A stretch of DNA of 64,000 bases from Erpobdella octoculata. Taxonomy: Eukaryota; Annelida; Clitellata; Hirudinida; Erpobdellidae. A program made the translations under genes and the position numbers. Positions 49,608 through 62,944 of the stretch are shown here, one piece after another; positions within the stretch are counted from its first letter, which is position 1; the number at the start of each line of letters is the position of its first letter. A model generated the notes under the pieces. The model had not been told where the DNA came from, made no database searches, and saw only the letters and a list, made by a program, of their open reading frames with translations. Location: positions 10,224,089 through 10,288,088 of the forward strand of contig OZ022238.1 in the NCBI GenBank assembly GCA_963978895.1, given 5' to 3'.

Positions 49608-49640
49608 CTGCTGAAGTCACAACTCTTACTCATATCCCAG
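49608..49640 (+). CDS. Ig-superfamily gene, mini-exon d (33 nt)
   Basis: Between TTTTTTGCAG and CCAG|GTTTAT. 33 nt, and with phase-1 borders it encodes AEVTTLTHIP. Thr-rich, like an extracellular stalk. It is assigned to the gene by strand, phase and its likeness to the next mini-exon. Confidence 0.6.
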
Positions 49641-49906
49641 GTTTATTTTAAAAAATTCCACTTTTATTTGTTATAAAATAGCATTATTTGGGTTTCTGAT
49701 TTGTTGGAACTATTTTGATACTAGGGTTCAATTTAGGAAGATTGTTATATGATTTATTATATGAATTATTTATTGTACCTTTGCAATATCAATAAGCCTA
49801 TGCACTGGTGCAGACTTGCATCTGAGCAGCAGTAATAGACTTTTTGAGCTGTTATGAAAAATCCTGTTTTGTTGTTGAAAGCTAGTAAAAAATGAGTTTG
49901 TACCAG

Positions 49907-49939
49907 TTTCTACAGGTGTTGATGTCACTACTGGGCCAG
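49907..49939 (+). CDS. Ig-superfamily gene, mini-exon e (33 nt)
   Basis: Between TTTGTACCAG and CCAG|GTTTTA. 33 nt, phase 1, encodes STGVDVTTGP. Position by position it resembles mini-exon d (V-T-T in the middle, P at the end, CCAG donor). An inner acceptor, CTACAG, would give a 24-nt exon, also in frame. Confidence 0.6.
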
Positions 49940-50063
49940 GTTTTATATATTGATTAATCATTTTTTGGATGCAGCTTTCTCTATAAAATGTATATATGTA
50001 ATATTTATGTATTTACTTAATTGTGTATTAGTGCATGTAGTTAAGCGAAACCTGCTTGAAAGA

Positions 50064-51337
<1,274 letters not shown>

Positions 51338-51407
<70 letters not shown>
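51338..51407. repeat. (TA)n microsatellite
   Basis: Between the composite Helitron 5' end and the inverted-arm element. Confidence 0.95.
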
Positions 51408-51413
<6 letters not shown>

Positions 51414-51552
51414 CTTTTCTACATGCTCTGTTGAATATAACTGCCCATTTTTTATTGAATAATTTCTTAACGTAAGACTCCAAATTGCGAATAACGATTT
51501 TGTTTTTTGAATAAAATTCTTTATTAATTAACGGGCTTACCGTACAGTTTCG

Positions 51553-52907
51553 GGGGATCATCGCAACTGATCCCAGGACAACTGATCCCAGGACTACTGA
51601 TCCCAGGACTACTGATCCCAGGACAACTGATCCTAGGACAACTGATCCCAGGACAACTGATCCCATGGACAACTGATCCCATGGACAACTGATCCCACGG
51701 ACAACTGATCCCATGGACAACTGATCCCATAGACAACTTATCCCATATCTGCATCATTTTATATTTCACAGTTTCTGCAATAAATAAATAAACTGATATT
51801 AACATACATAATTTCCGATTTCTGTTTGTATGTACGAATGTATGTGTATGTATATATGTGTGTATATGTGTGTGTATGTGTGTATGTGTGTATGTGTGTG
51901 TGTATGTGTGCATGTGTGTATGTGCGTATGTGCGTATGTGTGTATGTGTGTATGTATGTGTGTATGTATGTATGTATGTATGTATGTATGTATGTATGTA
52001 TGTATGTATGTATGTATGTATGTATGTATGTATGTATGTATGTATGTATGTATGTATGTATGTATGTATGTATTTATGTATGTATGTATGTATGTATGTA
52101 TGTATGTATGTATGTATGTATGTATGTATGTATGTATGTATGTATGTATGTATGTATGTATGTATGTATGTATGTATGTATGTATGTATGTATGTATGTA
52201 TGTATGTATGTATGTATGTATGTATGTATGTATGTATGTATGTATGTATGTTTGTATGTATGTATGTATGTATGTATGTATGTATGTATGTATGTATGTA
52301 TGTATGAGTATGTTTGGATGTTGTAGTGATGGTCCTAGTCATTGACTCCTGAATAAGCCGATAAGAATTAATGTTGGAGTGTCTTCATTAATTCATTTAA
52401 TTCATATCTTCGAAAAAAACAACTTCTGAAATGAGCTAAACTCTATTATTTTTAGATTGGTACGGTTCCATTTCTCATTATGAACTTCACGCAGAAAGGA
52501 GTGAAACGATGAAAAGTAATACGAACTTGTCAATTTCATTTCGACTGTGTATCGTGCCCTCGTGCGCTTATACTAAATATTATTTCTCCGTTTACTAACT
52601 GGAGTAGCCAGTATCATTATCACCACCACCGTTGTCGTATGCAGCCAGCCATCGTAAGCTGGCTACGTAAGCATCATCACCACCACCATTGTCGTCAAAA
52701 AATGAGTTAAAAAATAAGTTGCTTATGTCTATGGGATCAGTTGTCTATGGGATCAGTTGTCCGTGGGATCAGTTGTACATGGGATCAGTTGTCTATGGGA
52801 TCAGTTGTCCTGGGATCAGTTGTCCTGGGATCAGTTGTACTGGGATCAGTTGTCCTGGGATCAGTTGTACTGGGATCAGTTGTCCTGGGATCAGTAGGCA
52901 CTAACCC
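51553..52907. mobile_element. DNA transposon with tandem-array termini, 8-bp TSD
   Basis: 1355 bp, flanked by a perfect CAGTTTCG octamer (51545-51552, 52908-52915). Removing it restores the arm sequence of the host element, confirmed by the uninterrupted right arm. The ends GGGGATCATCGCAACTGATC and (reverse complement) GGGTTAGTGCCTACTGATCC lead into 15-16-bp arrays, GGACAACTGATCCCAT units, 12 on the left (51565-51745) and 11 in mirror order on the right (52728-52897). The middle holds a (TATG)n tract (51960-52305). No transposase. Superfamily not assigned. Confidence 0.85.
51960..52305. repeat. (TATG)n microsatellite
   Basis: About 345 bp, few interruptions, inside the transposon at 51553-52907. 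Confidence 0.95.
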
Positions 52908-53356
52908 CAGTTTCGGCTCGAAAGCCATCATCAGAGCCCTTTAAATAGAAAATAATGAAAATATTCAAAAACGGACAAATGTAAAAGTCGAACTCAAGCT
53001 GGAAAAATGGCGAAACGTATATACTTAAAACTAGACGATCAGGAAATAAATATAATTCAAACCGATATAGTTGTGATAAAACCAAGCAGAGATAAAATAA
53101 TGTGAGATAAAATTAAACTGAGGTACATGGTATATAAAGAGCATGAATACTACTGTAGAAACAGAAAACGTGAAGTGGAGTGAAATTGAGTTTAGATATT
53201 GTTAAATGTTTGATATGGAATGAGAATCGGTATTAGAGAGTATGTAAACTGTAAACACCTGATACGAACGTATTCCTCACCACATTAACCAGCTTATCAG
53301 CCAACTCACTTTTACATTCGTCCGTTTTTGAATATTTTCATTATTTTCTATTTAAA

Positions 53357-53400
53357 GGGCTCTGATGATGGCTTTCGAGCCAAAACTGTACAGTAAGCCC
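53357..53400 (+). ncRNA. Hammerhead ribozyme motif, one core change
   Basis: GGGCT (stem I), CTGATGA, one T, GGCT-TTCG-AGCC (stem II), AAAA in place of GAAA, CTGTACAG (stem III), TA, AGCCC (stem I). All helices pair perfectly. The first base of GAAA is A, which should cripple catalysis. The left-arm counterpart (minus strand, 52916-52939 joined to 51533-51552) has GAAA but is split by the transposon. Confidence 0.75.
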
Positions 53401-53589
53401 GTTTCAAAAATTAATAAAGAATTTTATTTAAAAAACAAAATCGTTATTCACAATTTGGAGTCTTACGTTAAGAAAATAATCAATAAAAAATGGGCAGTTA
53501 TATTCAACAGAGCATGTATAAAAGAAAATCTACTGCCGAGTTATTTATTTATTATGTTGTCAACACGAGTTAAATAACTACTTGCCGAA

Positions 53590-54356
53590 TTACAAACAAA
53601 AAACCACACGAACAGAAAAAAAGCACAACACGACCCCACAAACGAACCGGAAACAAAGAAAAATGTCAACACCACCAATGAATCAATTCAAAAGTAATCA
53701 GAAAACATATCCAAAATCAGCACGACATCACAAGCAAACCGAAAACATAATGTCAATTAAACAGAAAACATATCTAAAACTCAAAACGAACTCTCAAGCA
53801 AACCAAAAACATAGTAAAATGTCGCACATATGGAGTCAGATCAAAAACTAAACATAAAACATAATAATAAAAAAAACCGCACGAACAGAAAAAAAAGCAC
53901 AACAGGACCCCACAAACGAACCCAAAAAAAAGAAAACTGTCAACACCACCAATGAATGAATCAATTCAAAAGTAATCAGAAAACCAGCACGACATCACAT
54001 GCAAACCGAAAACATAGTGTCAATTAAACAGAAAACCTATCTAAAACCCAATACGACCTCACAAGCAAACCAAAAACATTGCAAAATGTCACACAATTAG
54101 AGTCAGATCAAAAACTAAACATAAAACACATCTAAAACCCCCGTCTTCACAACTCATAAACCATTTCACCTCAAAAAGCATCTAATAATATCCTAAAACA
54201 TAGCAAACCAAAAACATAGTAAAATGTCGCACATATGGAGTCAGATCAAAAACTAAACATAAAACATAATAATAAAAAAAACCGCACGAACAGAAAAAAA
54301 AGCACAACAGGACCCCACAAACGAACCCAAAAAAAAGAAAACTGTCAACACCACCA
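53590..54356 (+). repeat. Three imperfect ~270-400-bp tandem copies
   Basis: The block beginning ACGAACAGAAAAAAAGCACA recurs near 53605, 53880 and 54288. A-rich on this strand with many AACCGAAAACAT-like words. Open frames here look like composition effects. Confidence 0.75.
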
Positions 54357-54600
54357 ATGAATGAATCAATTCAAAAAGAGGATTTAACACCAGCAATGTT
54401 TTTTGAACAACCACCTATTCAAAGCACTAAGGGACATAGATTCAAGCTTTTTAAAAAACAAGAAAAGACTTTAAAAAAGGCTTTTTTTAGTTCTAGAGTG
54501 GTAAATATATGGAATGACTTGGACGATGACACTGGAGCATCTGAGACTACCTCATCTTTTAAAGTAGCGCTATCCAGGCATGGATACTGATTTTTATGCA
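54357..54600 (+). pseudogene. CR1-like LINE C-terminal fragment
   Basis: 77 codons with TKGHRFKLFKK, FFSSRVVNIWNDL and SSFKVAL, the conserved end of CR1/L2-type reverse transcriptase proteins. An AT-rich tail (TATTATT repeats) follows. Confidence 0.65.
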
Positions 54601-54679
54601 ATTATTTATTTTTTATTAGTTTATTTATCTATTATTATCATTTATTTTATTTTATTCTATTTATTATTATTTTTATTAC

Positions 54680-55310
54680 CAATGCTTTTATTAACTCGTC
54701 GGCTCTGTTTCTCTGTCTGTTTCTCTGTTTCAAATCTTGCAATCAATTTTTGAGTCACTTCCTGATGATAGATTTTTTTCAAATTTTGCATACATGCTCA
54801 AGATAGAAGACAATGCAATATTCAATTATTAGTTTTACAATAAGTCAATTTATTGAGTTAATTTTCTTGAGGATTTTATCGAGGGGTTTCTTGAGGGTTT
54901 TCTTGGGGGTTTTCTTGAGGGTTTTCTTGAGGGTTTTCTTGAGGGTTTTCTTGAGGGTTTTCTTGAGGGTTTTCTTGACCACAAAACGCTAACCGACTGG
55001 CAGACTATTTTACCAAGTTAACACGAACCACACTCACTGACCGCGATTCTCAAGCGTGTACGAAATTTTCATGAAAATAGTTGAGATATTTAAATTCGAT
55101 GCTTTTTGATGATATTTTTATTATTATTACCAATGCTTTTATTAACTCGTCGTCTCTGTTTCTCTGTCTGTCTGTTTGTTTCTCTGTCTGTTTCAAATCT
55201 TGCAATCAATTTTTGAGTCACTTCCTGATGATAGATTTTTTCAAATTTTGCATACATGCTTAAAATAGAAGACAATGCAATATTCAATTATTAGTTTTAC
55301 AATAAGTCAA
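54680..55310. repeat. 170-bp direct duplication around a 12-bp minisatellite
   Basis: 54680-54850 and 55127-55310 are near-identical (CTCGTCGNCTCTGTTTCTCT...). Between them is an array of about eight GAGGGTTTTCTT units (54857-54978). Confidence 0.8.
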
Positions 55311-55529
55311 TTAATTTAGATAATTTTAATTAATTTCGATATTTTGATATAATTAAGATATTTCGACTTTAACATAAAATAAAAGAGTAATATAATAAAA
55401 AATTGATTGCAAAATTTGTGTTTTAGTTACATATAAGAGCATTGGTTTTAAAAATTCGTTTTTAATTCACTTGTTAATTCGAAGTGGTTGTCTATAGGCG
55501 TAAAGTATTCTAAACCACTATAATAAACG
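55311..55529. other. No gene seen
   Basis: AT-rich unique sequence, 3' flank of the LINE on the minus strand. Confidence 0.4.
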
Positions 55530-55920
55530 TTATCTTATCTTATCTTATCTTAAAAGTATATTTATCTCCAGCTGACACGACCGACTGTGGCAATCTATTC
55601 CACTCCTGAATAACTCTATTACCAAAGAAATACTTGCTGCAGTCTTTGTGTGCACCTGATGTCACCAGCTTTCTATCGTGGCCTCTGGTTCTTTCATACG
55701 TACAGAAGGTCAGGAACGGACAAACCAAGCTCCTTAGATCTCCAGCCAACAAATCGAATAATAAAATCAAATCCGCTCTGATTTTTCTATATTTCAATGT
55801 CGGAAGTTTTAATTTTCTCAGTCTCATTTCGTATGGCATTCCCCCACAGGATGGCCGCAGTTTAGTCGCCCTTCTCTGCACCCTTACTACTGCATCGATC
55901 AATCCTTGCCTATATGGGTT

Positions 55921-57288
55921 TCACACTTGTACTCCATATTCTAGCTGGAACCTCACCAAGGCCTTATATAAAGTAATAAAGGCTTCATCTGACAATTTTC
56001 TAAAATTTCTTGCTATTATGCCCAGCATCATGTTGGCTTTCTTTACCCGAGATAAAATATGTTCTTTAAATTGCAGTTTTGAATCCATAATAATACCGAG
56101 ATCCGAGACTGATTCAATTGTTGGTATCTCACACGTGGTGCCATCCAAATCTATCAAATGATATTTATTTAGGAAATGCTTCCTCCCAACATGGAGAAGA
56201 CAGCATTTTCCAATATTCACCTGCATCTGCCATCTATTGAACCACTCCACCACTCTACTGATATCATTCTGCAGCCTGCTACAATCATCTTTACTGCTCA
56301 AAACTTTAAATATTTTAGCATCATCCGCAAAAAGAAACATATACTCGCAAACAGTACAAATGTCATTGATATAAATCAGGAACAATAAAGGACCCAACAC
56401 AATACCCTGAGGAACACCACTCTCCACCCGTAAAGCCTCGGAATGCTCTCCATTTAGTCTCACTCTAAACGTTCTGTATTTCAAATAGTTTTCAATCCAC
56501 TTTAGAATCTGTTTATGCACTTTGTATCTCTCCAACTTATATAACAATTTTTCATGCGGAATTTTGTCAAAGGCCTTTTCCAGGTCAGTATATAACACAT
56601 CAACTTCATTTCCCACATCCACAGCCTTAGAAAGCACATCAAGGAAACCAAGCATCTGTAGAGTTGTGGAGCGTGAAGGAAGAAATCCAAACTGGTTCCT
56701 GGCAAACAAGTTATTTTTCAAAAAATATCCAAGCAGATGATCTTTAATGATTGATTCCAGAATCCTGCAACAAACCGATGTCAATGCCACTGGTCTATAA
56801 TTGGATATTATATCTTTACGACCATTCTTAAACAGTGGAACAACACAACTGGATCTCCAATCCCTCACCACTTCACGCGATTGCAATGAACATTCAAATA
56901 TATGCTTTAAATAAACGTTAATTGATGCACATGTTTCTTTCAGAACCCTAGGGTGAATTCCATCTGGTCTAGCCGATTTATTACCATCAAGTTCTCTTAG
57001 CTTTTTGCCAAGCATTCCAGAATCTATCTTTACTTCATCCATACCATCCTCAGGTACTCCAGGACGAAAAGGCAGAATATTTGTCAAACCCGAACCTGTA
57101 TCACTCACATATACAGAGGCAAAGAATTCTGCAAACGCCTTCGCTTTCTCGTATCCCTCTGTGAAAACAGAACCATCAACAGTTAGCTTTTTTGTGCACA
57201 AAATTCCAAAATCTCTTGGGATTAGTTTTAAAATTTGCAGCAATAAGGTTCTGGTTTTTTTTTCAAGTTGTGCCGACAAAATCCTCAC
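55921..57288 (-). pseudogene. LINE reverse transcriptase ORF
   Basis: 455 codons. Contains GNKSARPDGIHPRVLKE, ISNYRPVALTSVCCRILE, QFGFLPSRSTTLQML, DLEKAFDKIPHEKL, VESGVPQGIVLGPLLFLIYI and FADDAKI, all RT domain blocks in order, with the catalytic FADD. The frame stops at TGA (55921-55923), but the same frame continues with QRRATKL and FFGNRVIQEWNRLPQSVVSA, the conserved C-terminus. Confidence 0.9.
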
Positions 57289-57314
57289 CTTTTGACGGTA
57301 TTTCCTAAACTCAG

Positions 57315-57931
<617 letters not shown>

Positions 57932-58064
57932 TTTATACGTTTCCCCGTTAATGAAACTTGACCAGAAAGTAAGCCTTATCATACAAAGCATATATGATGG
58001 TATGTATTAGTATCAGTGCATGTACAAATACTTTTTAAAAGTATTTCAAATATAAAAACTAATA

Positions 58065-59405
58065 GGGGAGAGCTGTACTAAATGGCCACCTTTTTTCTAC
58101 TCGTATTTAACTCAATTATACAAGAAAACTATAAGTGATAGAATAAAACTTGTTTTTCATAATCCATTCACATTTATATCACTATCAAATAATGTGCATC
58201 AAAATTTTTAAAACTTTTACAGTTTTTTAAAAATCGCTAAATAACGCAACCTCTTCCAAAAAATCGGCGTGGCCATTCATTATAACATGGTAGTACCGAA
58301 TGACCACCCTCTAGTACTGAATGGCCACTTGTCAGGTCCTCTTGAAAAACGTTGCAATCTTCGTAATTTTTTACAAAATGTTTATAGTTTATATTTAAGT
58401 CTTTATTGCTGGTAATTACTAATTACAATAATTTATGTATGCAATTTGTGAGTCTATTAGCAAATTGTAGCTTACATTTCGGGTTTGATTGATTATAAAC
58501 TTTATGTGTTCATTTCTATGTTTAATTTAAAAATAAATAGATTTTATAATTTTTTTAAATCTAAATCAGCAATATTTGTGCCATATATCCTTAGTTATAA
58601 ATTTGTTTTATTCTGTGCTTTTATCCTTATAGAAAGCTTAAAAATCTGTAATCAGTTTCACCTTATAATTTTGTCGATATAGCAAAGTTTTAAAAAGAAA
58701 GAAAAATATTAAAATACGCCCGTTTTTTGTTTTTATCTTATTGATAACAAAACTATATTCAAATCATCACTTTTGTCCATATATAGATTAGTTTATTCAC
58801 CGTTACTGTTGTTGACCGAGAAATTCTTGGAAAGATCTTTTTTCATAAATAGAAGCCCTCATTTATGTTCTGCCTTGTAATTCTGTCCACCTAAAAATAA
58901 ATTTAGCTTTATCAATCATTTTACATTTCTGTACGTGGACCTTTCAACTGTTGTATATTTTTCTTTGCTGAGAAATGATGGCCATTCAGTACGATGAATG
59001 GTGGCCATTCATTACGACCGGATGGTGGCCATTATGTACGATCTGGGTTACTTGAGCATTTTAAATCAAATGTCACAATTTTTATAATGTTTAACACCTT
59101 AAATTGGGATTAAAGTATTAAATAAACATATATTTATTACTAAAAAATTATAAAAAACTAAAACCTTAAATAATTTATAAGAATTGAATATTCCTGACTT
59201 GACACAAATTTTCTTTTCTTTGCTGAAAACATAAAAAGCTGCATAATTCTGAAAAGAGACTTGCAAAGCACGCAATTTTAACAAGAAACAAAAAAGACAT
59301 ATAAATACACATTTTAAAAATAAAATTGTTAACCTAAATCATTTTTTTCTTCATAAAAACCTCAGTGGCTGTTCAGTACAGTGGCCATTCAGTATGGGTC
59401 TCCCC
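58065..59405. mobile_element. Second GGGGAGA-ended transposon, TA duplication
   Basis: 1341 bp between TA (58063-58064) and TA (59406-59407). Terminal repeats of 25 bp match at 21 positions (GGGGAGAGCTGTACTAAATG and GGGGAGACCCATACTGAATG). GTACTGAATGGCCACC-like words recur near both ends (58076, 58265-58330, 58978-59040, 59366-59390). No convincing coding. Confidence 0.82.
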
Positions 59406-59476
59406 TACTTATTTTAAAAGTATCTCAAATACTGATACAAAACACTTGGCTTCTGAAATATTTGAAATACAAAATA

Positions 59477-59900
59477 CAGTTGTATCTGGACATATGAGTG
59501 CGTTAACATAAAAGATTCTCGAGAAACGAGCCTCCGAGCGAGCGATGTTTTGTTTTGAGCAATTGAATAATCAGCAGCGAGTTGGTCAGCTGCACACGTC
59601 ATGTGCTTTTCAGTCAGTGTGCTGTTGAAGCATTTTTGATATGTTGTGCTTGCGTTTTGTGCTTTTAGTGCATTTACAGTATATAACTTTTTACACCAAT
59701 GGAGAGGTCAGTGCTCAGAATTAAAGCATGAAATCATAGAAAGCATGAGCAAGGTGTGCAAGTGACTGACTTGGCGAGGCAGTACGGGCATAATACTTCA
59801 ACGATATGTACTGTGCTTAAACAGAAGTAGTCGATAAAGGGTATAACGCCAGCTAAGGGCGTCACAAGGGTGGCTTTATGGGTGCTGGAATGGATTAATT
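59477..59900 (+). pseudogene. Tigger/pogo transposon 5' fragment
   Basis: Begins CAGTTGTATCTGGACATATG after a TA, in the style of Tigger termini. From the ATG at 59699 the sequence reads an HTH start, HRKHEQGVQVTDLARQYGHN and then TICTVLKQK, broken by two stops and lost after about 59880. Right end not found. Confidence 0.7.
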
Positions 59901-60139
59901 GTACTTCAATTAATTTAATTGAGTCAAATTACTTTCAGAAATTTGACGTACGAGCAAAAATATAAAATACAATTCCAAGTTTTTAATAATTACAACGTGG
60001 TTAAATGTAATCATATCATAAAAAATAGCCTGCAGCACTGAAAAGAAATTCCACTGGAGCTGATGATGGGATTGGTGTGTTATATTTTATGAACATCTCC
60101 TCGACGACTCAAGGTTCTGTCAGAACTGTCAAGGTACTG
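59901..60139. other. No gene seen
   Basis: Unique sequence within the hAT element. Confidence 0.4.
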
Positions 60140-61035
60140 CAGACACTGAAGCTGAACTTGATTTTCTTCGCTCTCTTTGCACTGTGTCACGGTATCTTGG
60201 GTGAATGAAAAAAATTATCATATTGGCAAGGTGGAATTGCTGCAGGATATAGCACTTCAATCTCTTTAGCTCTAAACCGTTGTGCAGATTCCAAAAACAC
60301 TTACCAGCAAAAGTGTTTTTTTCGTTTCTGAAACCCACAACATCTTAAAAAATGAATGTGTTACACACACCAAAATATGTTCCTCTGGTATATCGCCTAT
60401 TTCTAACAAAAACTTGAATGGGATATTTAAATCTTTATGGATTGCAAATGCTAACGGCTTACAATGCACAAGTGGACCGTTGAGAAAGAATTGGAGTGAG
60501 TTTTGTATGGTTAATAAGGCTGGTAGAAGGTAGCCCAGATAACTATTTTTTTCATCTTGAAAAATATCAGTGGCTGCAGTGAGTGGTCGAAGTACTGTTG
60601 CATTTTCTTCTAAGAATTCAAGCTTGATGTCTTTGAAAAGTAGCAAAGACATAGCCATATACAACTCCTTTATTTTACAACGTTTTTCTTCGCTCTCCAA
60701 AAACACTTACCAGCAAAACTCTTTTTTTCGTTTCTGAAACCCACAACATCTTAAAAAATGAATGTGTTACACACACCAAAATATGTTCCTCTGGTATATC
60801 GCCTATTTCTAACAAAAACTTGAATGGGATCTTTAAATCTTTATGGATTGCAAATGCTAACGGCTTACAATGCACAAGTGGACCGTTGAGAAAAAATTGG
60901 AGTGAGTTCTGTATGGTTAATAAGGCTGGTAGAAGGTAGCCCAGATAACTATTTTTTTCATCTTGAAAAATATCAGTGGCTGCAGTGAGTGGTCGAAGTA
61001 CTGTTACATTTTCTTCTATGAATTCAAGCTTGATC
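60140..61035 (-). pseudogene. hAT transposase middle part, tandemly duplicated
   Basis: Minus-strand frames read LEFLEENATVLRPLTAATDI, FQDEKNSYLGYLLPALLTI and LVCVTHSFFKMLWVSETKK, matching the region between the catalytic blocks of hAT transposases. The block occurs twice: 60290-60680 and 60698-61035 plus 61578-61645, with only a few differences. The second copy is split by a small transposon. Confidence 0.75.
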
Positions 61036-61577
61036 ATATATATAGAATAGATATATCGGCCCGCCTGTTGTTTAGGAAGGCTTTTAGCGAGGCAGCCTAG
61101 TAGACCGTAGATACGAAACGAAGAACTGATAGTTACAACCGTATAGTAACTTAATCAAGTATTTTTTTAATAGAAAAAAAAATTTTTTTATGTACAAAAT
61201 AAATTTTTAACTTTATAAAAATTAACAAATTTTTTTTATAAAAATTTCAGTTGACATTGAATTTTATTTAGTTCGATGGTCTATTTATGTCTATTTAACG
61301 TCGCCTGTGTTATCGGTAAATTAGAATTGTATATTTCTTATGTCGGATATCGCGTTAAATTAAAATAAAGCTCATATCAACTACTTTTAGCTATAAGAAA
61401 TCGACGTTTCTGTTTCTTACAAAGCGGAGTTTAGTCTCCGCTGTCGTACCAAAAATAGATTAATACAAATAATGAATATTCATGTAACCAAAAAGACTCT
61501 AAATCGTTTTTTCGGAGGCCATCTTGGCATCTCGCTCAAAACCTGCTCATCTCCGATATATCTATTCTATATATATG
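61036..61577. mobile_element. 542-bp TIR element, 8-bp TSD
   Basis: Perfect 25-bp terminal inverted repeats (61036-61060, 61553-61577; start CATATATATAGAATAGATAT) and a perfect octamer AGCTTGAT on both sides (61028-61035, 61578-61585). Its removal rejoins the second copy of the duplicated hAT segment. Non-coding. Confidence 0.88.
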
Positions 61578-61645
61578 AGCTTGATGTCTTCAAAAAGTGG
61601 CAAAGACATAGCTATATACAACTCCTTTATTTTACAACGTTTTTA

Positions 61646-62420
61646 TTTGGTCACAAAGTTGTTTGTGTGTTTGTTTGTCCGATTTCTCTCGGCATGTACT
61701 TACAGTTATGATTTTTGGATACGTTATAGAATAATGTTGATAAAATATAAATACCAATTCTGAGAATTTAGCACCAACTAATAAAAAAGTTATGTGCAGA
61801 CAAATCATAACTAACTACTCGCTTTCTCCTTCTCCTTCTCCCTCTCCCACTCTTACTTTCTCTTTCTTTCTTTCTCTCTCGCGCATGGATGCCATGCGCT
61901 AGAGTGAGAAAAGGAGGAAGAGGAATCATCACATGACTTGCTACAACTCGAAGATTCAGAGCAACTCGATGAGCATGCGAATAATCATGAATATGAATGA
62001 AGTTCCACAGTGTGCAATATGTGAGCTTGTGCGCTTGTTTAGATGATGCGACCATATATTATGGATTGCCACGTATCTCAGCTATTACACAGCAACAGAA
62101 TTTTTAGAAGGATTTGCAAACTAGCTTCGTGATGACATAGTAGAGATACTATGGGGCTTTCTGAAAAATTTAGTTTATAACTATTTATTTGTCAGTTAAT
62201 ATATGATCGTATTAACTCAACTTCTTATAAAAGTCGGACGATCCAGCAGAGAGAGAGCGTAGTTGCGTAGATTGCTAGTTATGTTTGTATGTTGTTTGTA
62301 TATTAGGTTGGGTAATACAAGTCAGCCTTCACGTGGCACTCCCTGTGAATACATTTATTCTAAAAGCTCAAATTCTTAAATTTCACCATTCAAAAACGAA
62401 AAAGTAGAAAATAATTTTTA
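61646..62420. other. No intact gene; CT-rich patch
   Basis: Pyrimidine-rich stretch at 61820-61885. Otherwise no recognised features. Confidence 0.4.
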
Positions 62421-62695
62421 CATAATAAAAATACATTTTTAATAAACAACGATTTTCTTGCGCCCTAAAAAGTATAAAATAATATTCCTATAATTCATAT
62501 ACAACAGATAACGTTGCGGGCATATTATAGGCTATGGCTACAACATCAACAACTTTAATAAAACAAATGGTTATAAAAGATAATGCGCCCGCAACGTTTT
62601 CCGTTGTATATGAATTATAGGAATATATTTTATACTTTTTAGGACGCAAGAAAAACGTTGTTTATTGTTTTGTAAAAATGTATTTTTTATTACGT
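62421..62695. mobile_element. Foldback element
   Basis: Arms of about 100 bp (62421-62522 and 62584-62695) are near-perfect inverted repeats around a 60-base loop. Inner ends read ATAACGTTGCGGGC and GCGCCCGCAACGTTTT. No target duplication determined. Confidence 0.75.
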
Positions 62696-62727
62696 AATTC
62701 ATTTTAAGCTCAATGGGCCGGCAAACA

Positions 62728-62944
62728 GCCTTGTGGCAGAGCGGTAGAGCGTTCGCCTGTCAATCGTTGGGTCGGCAGTTCGAACCTCACCTGCGTCACC
62801 AGCGTAACTCCCTTAAGCAAGGAGTTTACTCGCATTGCTAAAAGGGTAGGCGCCTATAAATGGCTGCCTCTGCAAGTACCCTTTCTCGCCTTCGAGCAAG
62901 ACTTGTATTGGAAAAGGCGTTGTGAAAGAGAAATAAAAAAAATA
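62728..62944 (+). mobile_element. tRNA-derived SINE
   Basis: A box TGGCAGAGCGG and B box GGCAGTTCGAACC (62774-62786). The core TCCCTTAAGCAAGGAGTTTA is shared with the other SINEs. The A-rich end is AAATAAAAAA. Confidence 0.75.

Larger units (their letters stand above)
51408..53537. mobile_element. Penelope-like inverted-arm element, interrupted
   Basis: Inverted arms of about 220 bp: the left arm is 51408-51552 plus 52908-52985, the right arm 53320-53537. They align over their whole length, with a few gaps and changes. The outer ends read AGAGCATGTATAAAAGAAAA outward, like the elements at 19 and 34 kb. Each arm has a hammerhead motif. The middle (about 52986-53319) is non-coding. The left arm is split by a 1.36-kb transposon. 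Confidence 0.75.

Noticed and set aside
51565..52897. CRISPR-like array
   Set aside because: The units are contiguous without spacers, lie in mirror orientation at the two ends of a transposon, and the genome is animal.
54857..54978. Telomere-like repeat
   Set aside because: The 12-bp GAGGGTTTTCTT unit does not match known telomere repeats, and it is short and internal.
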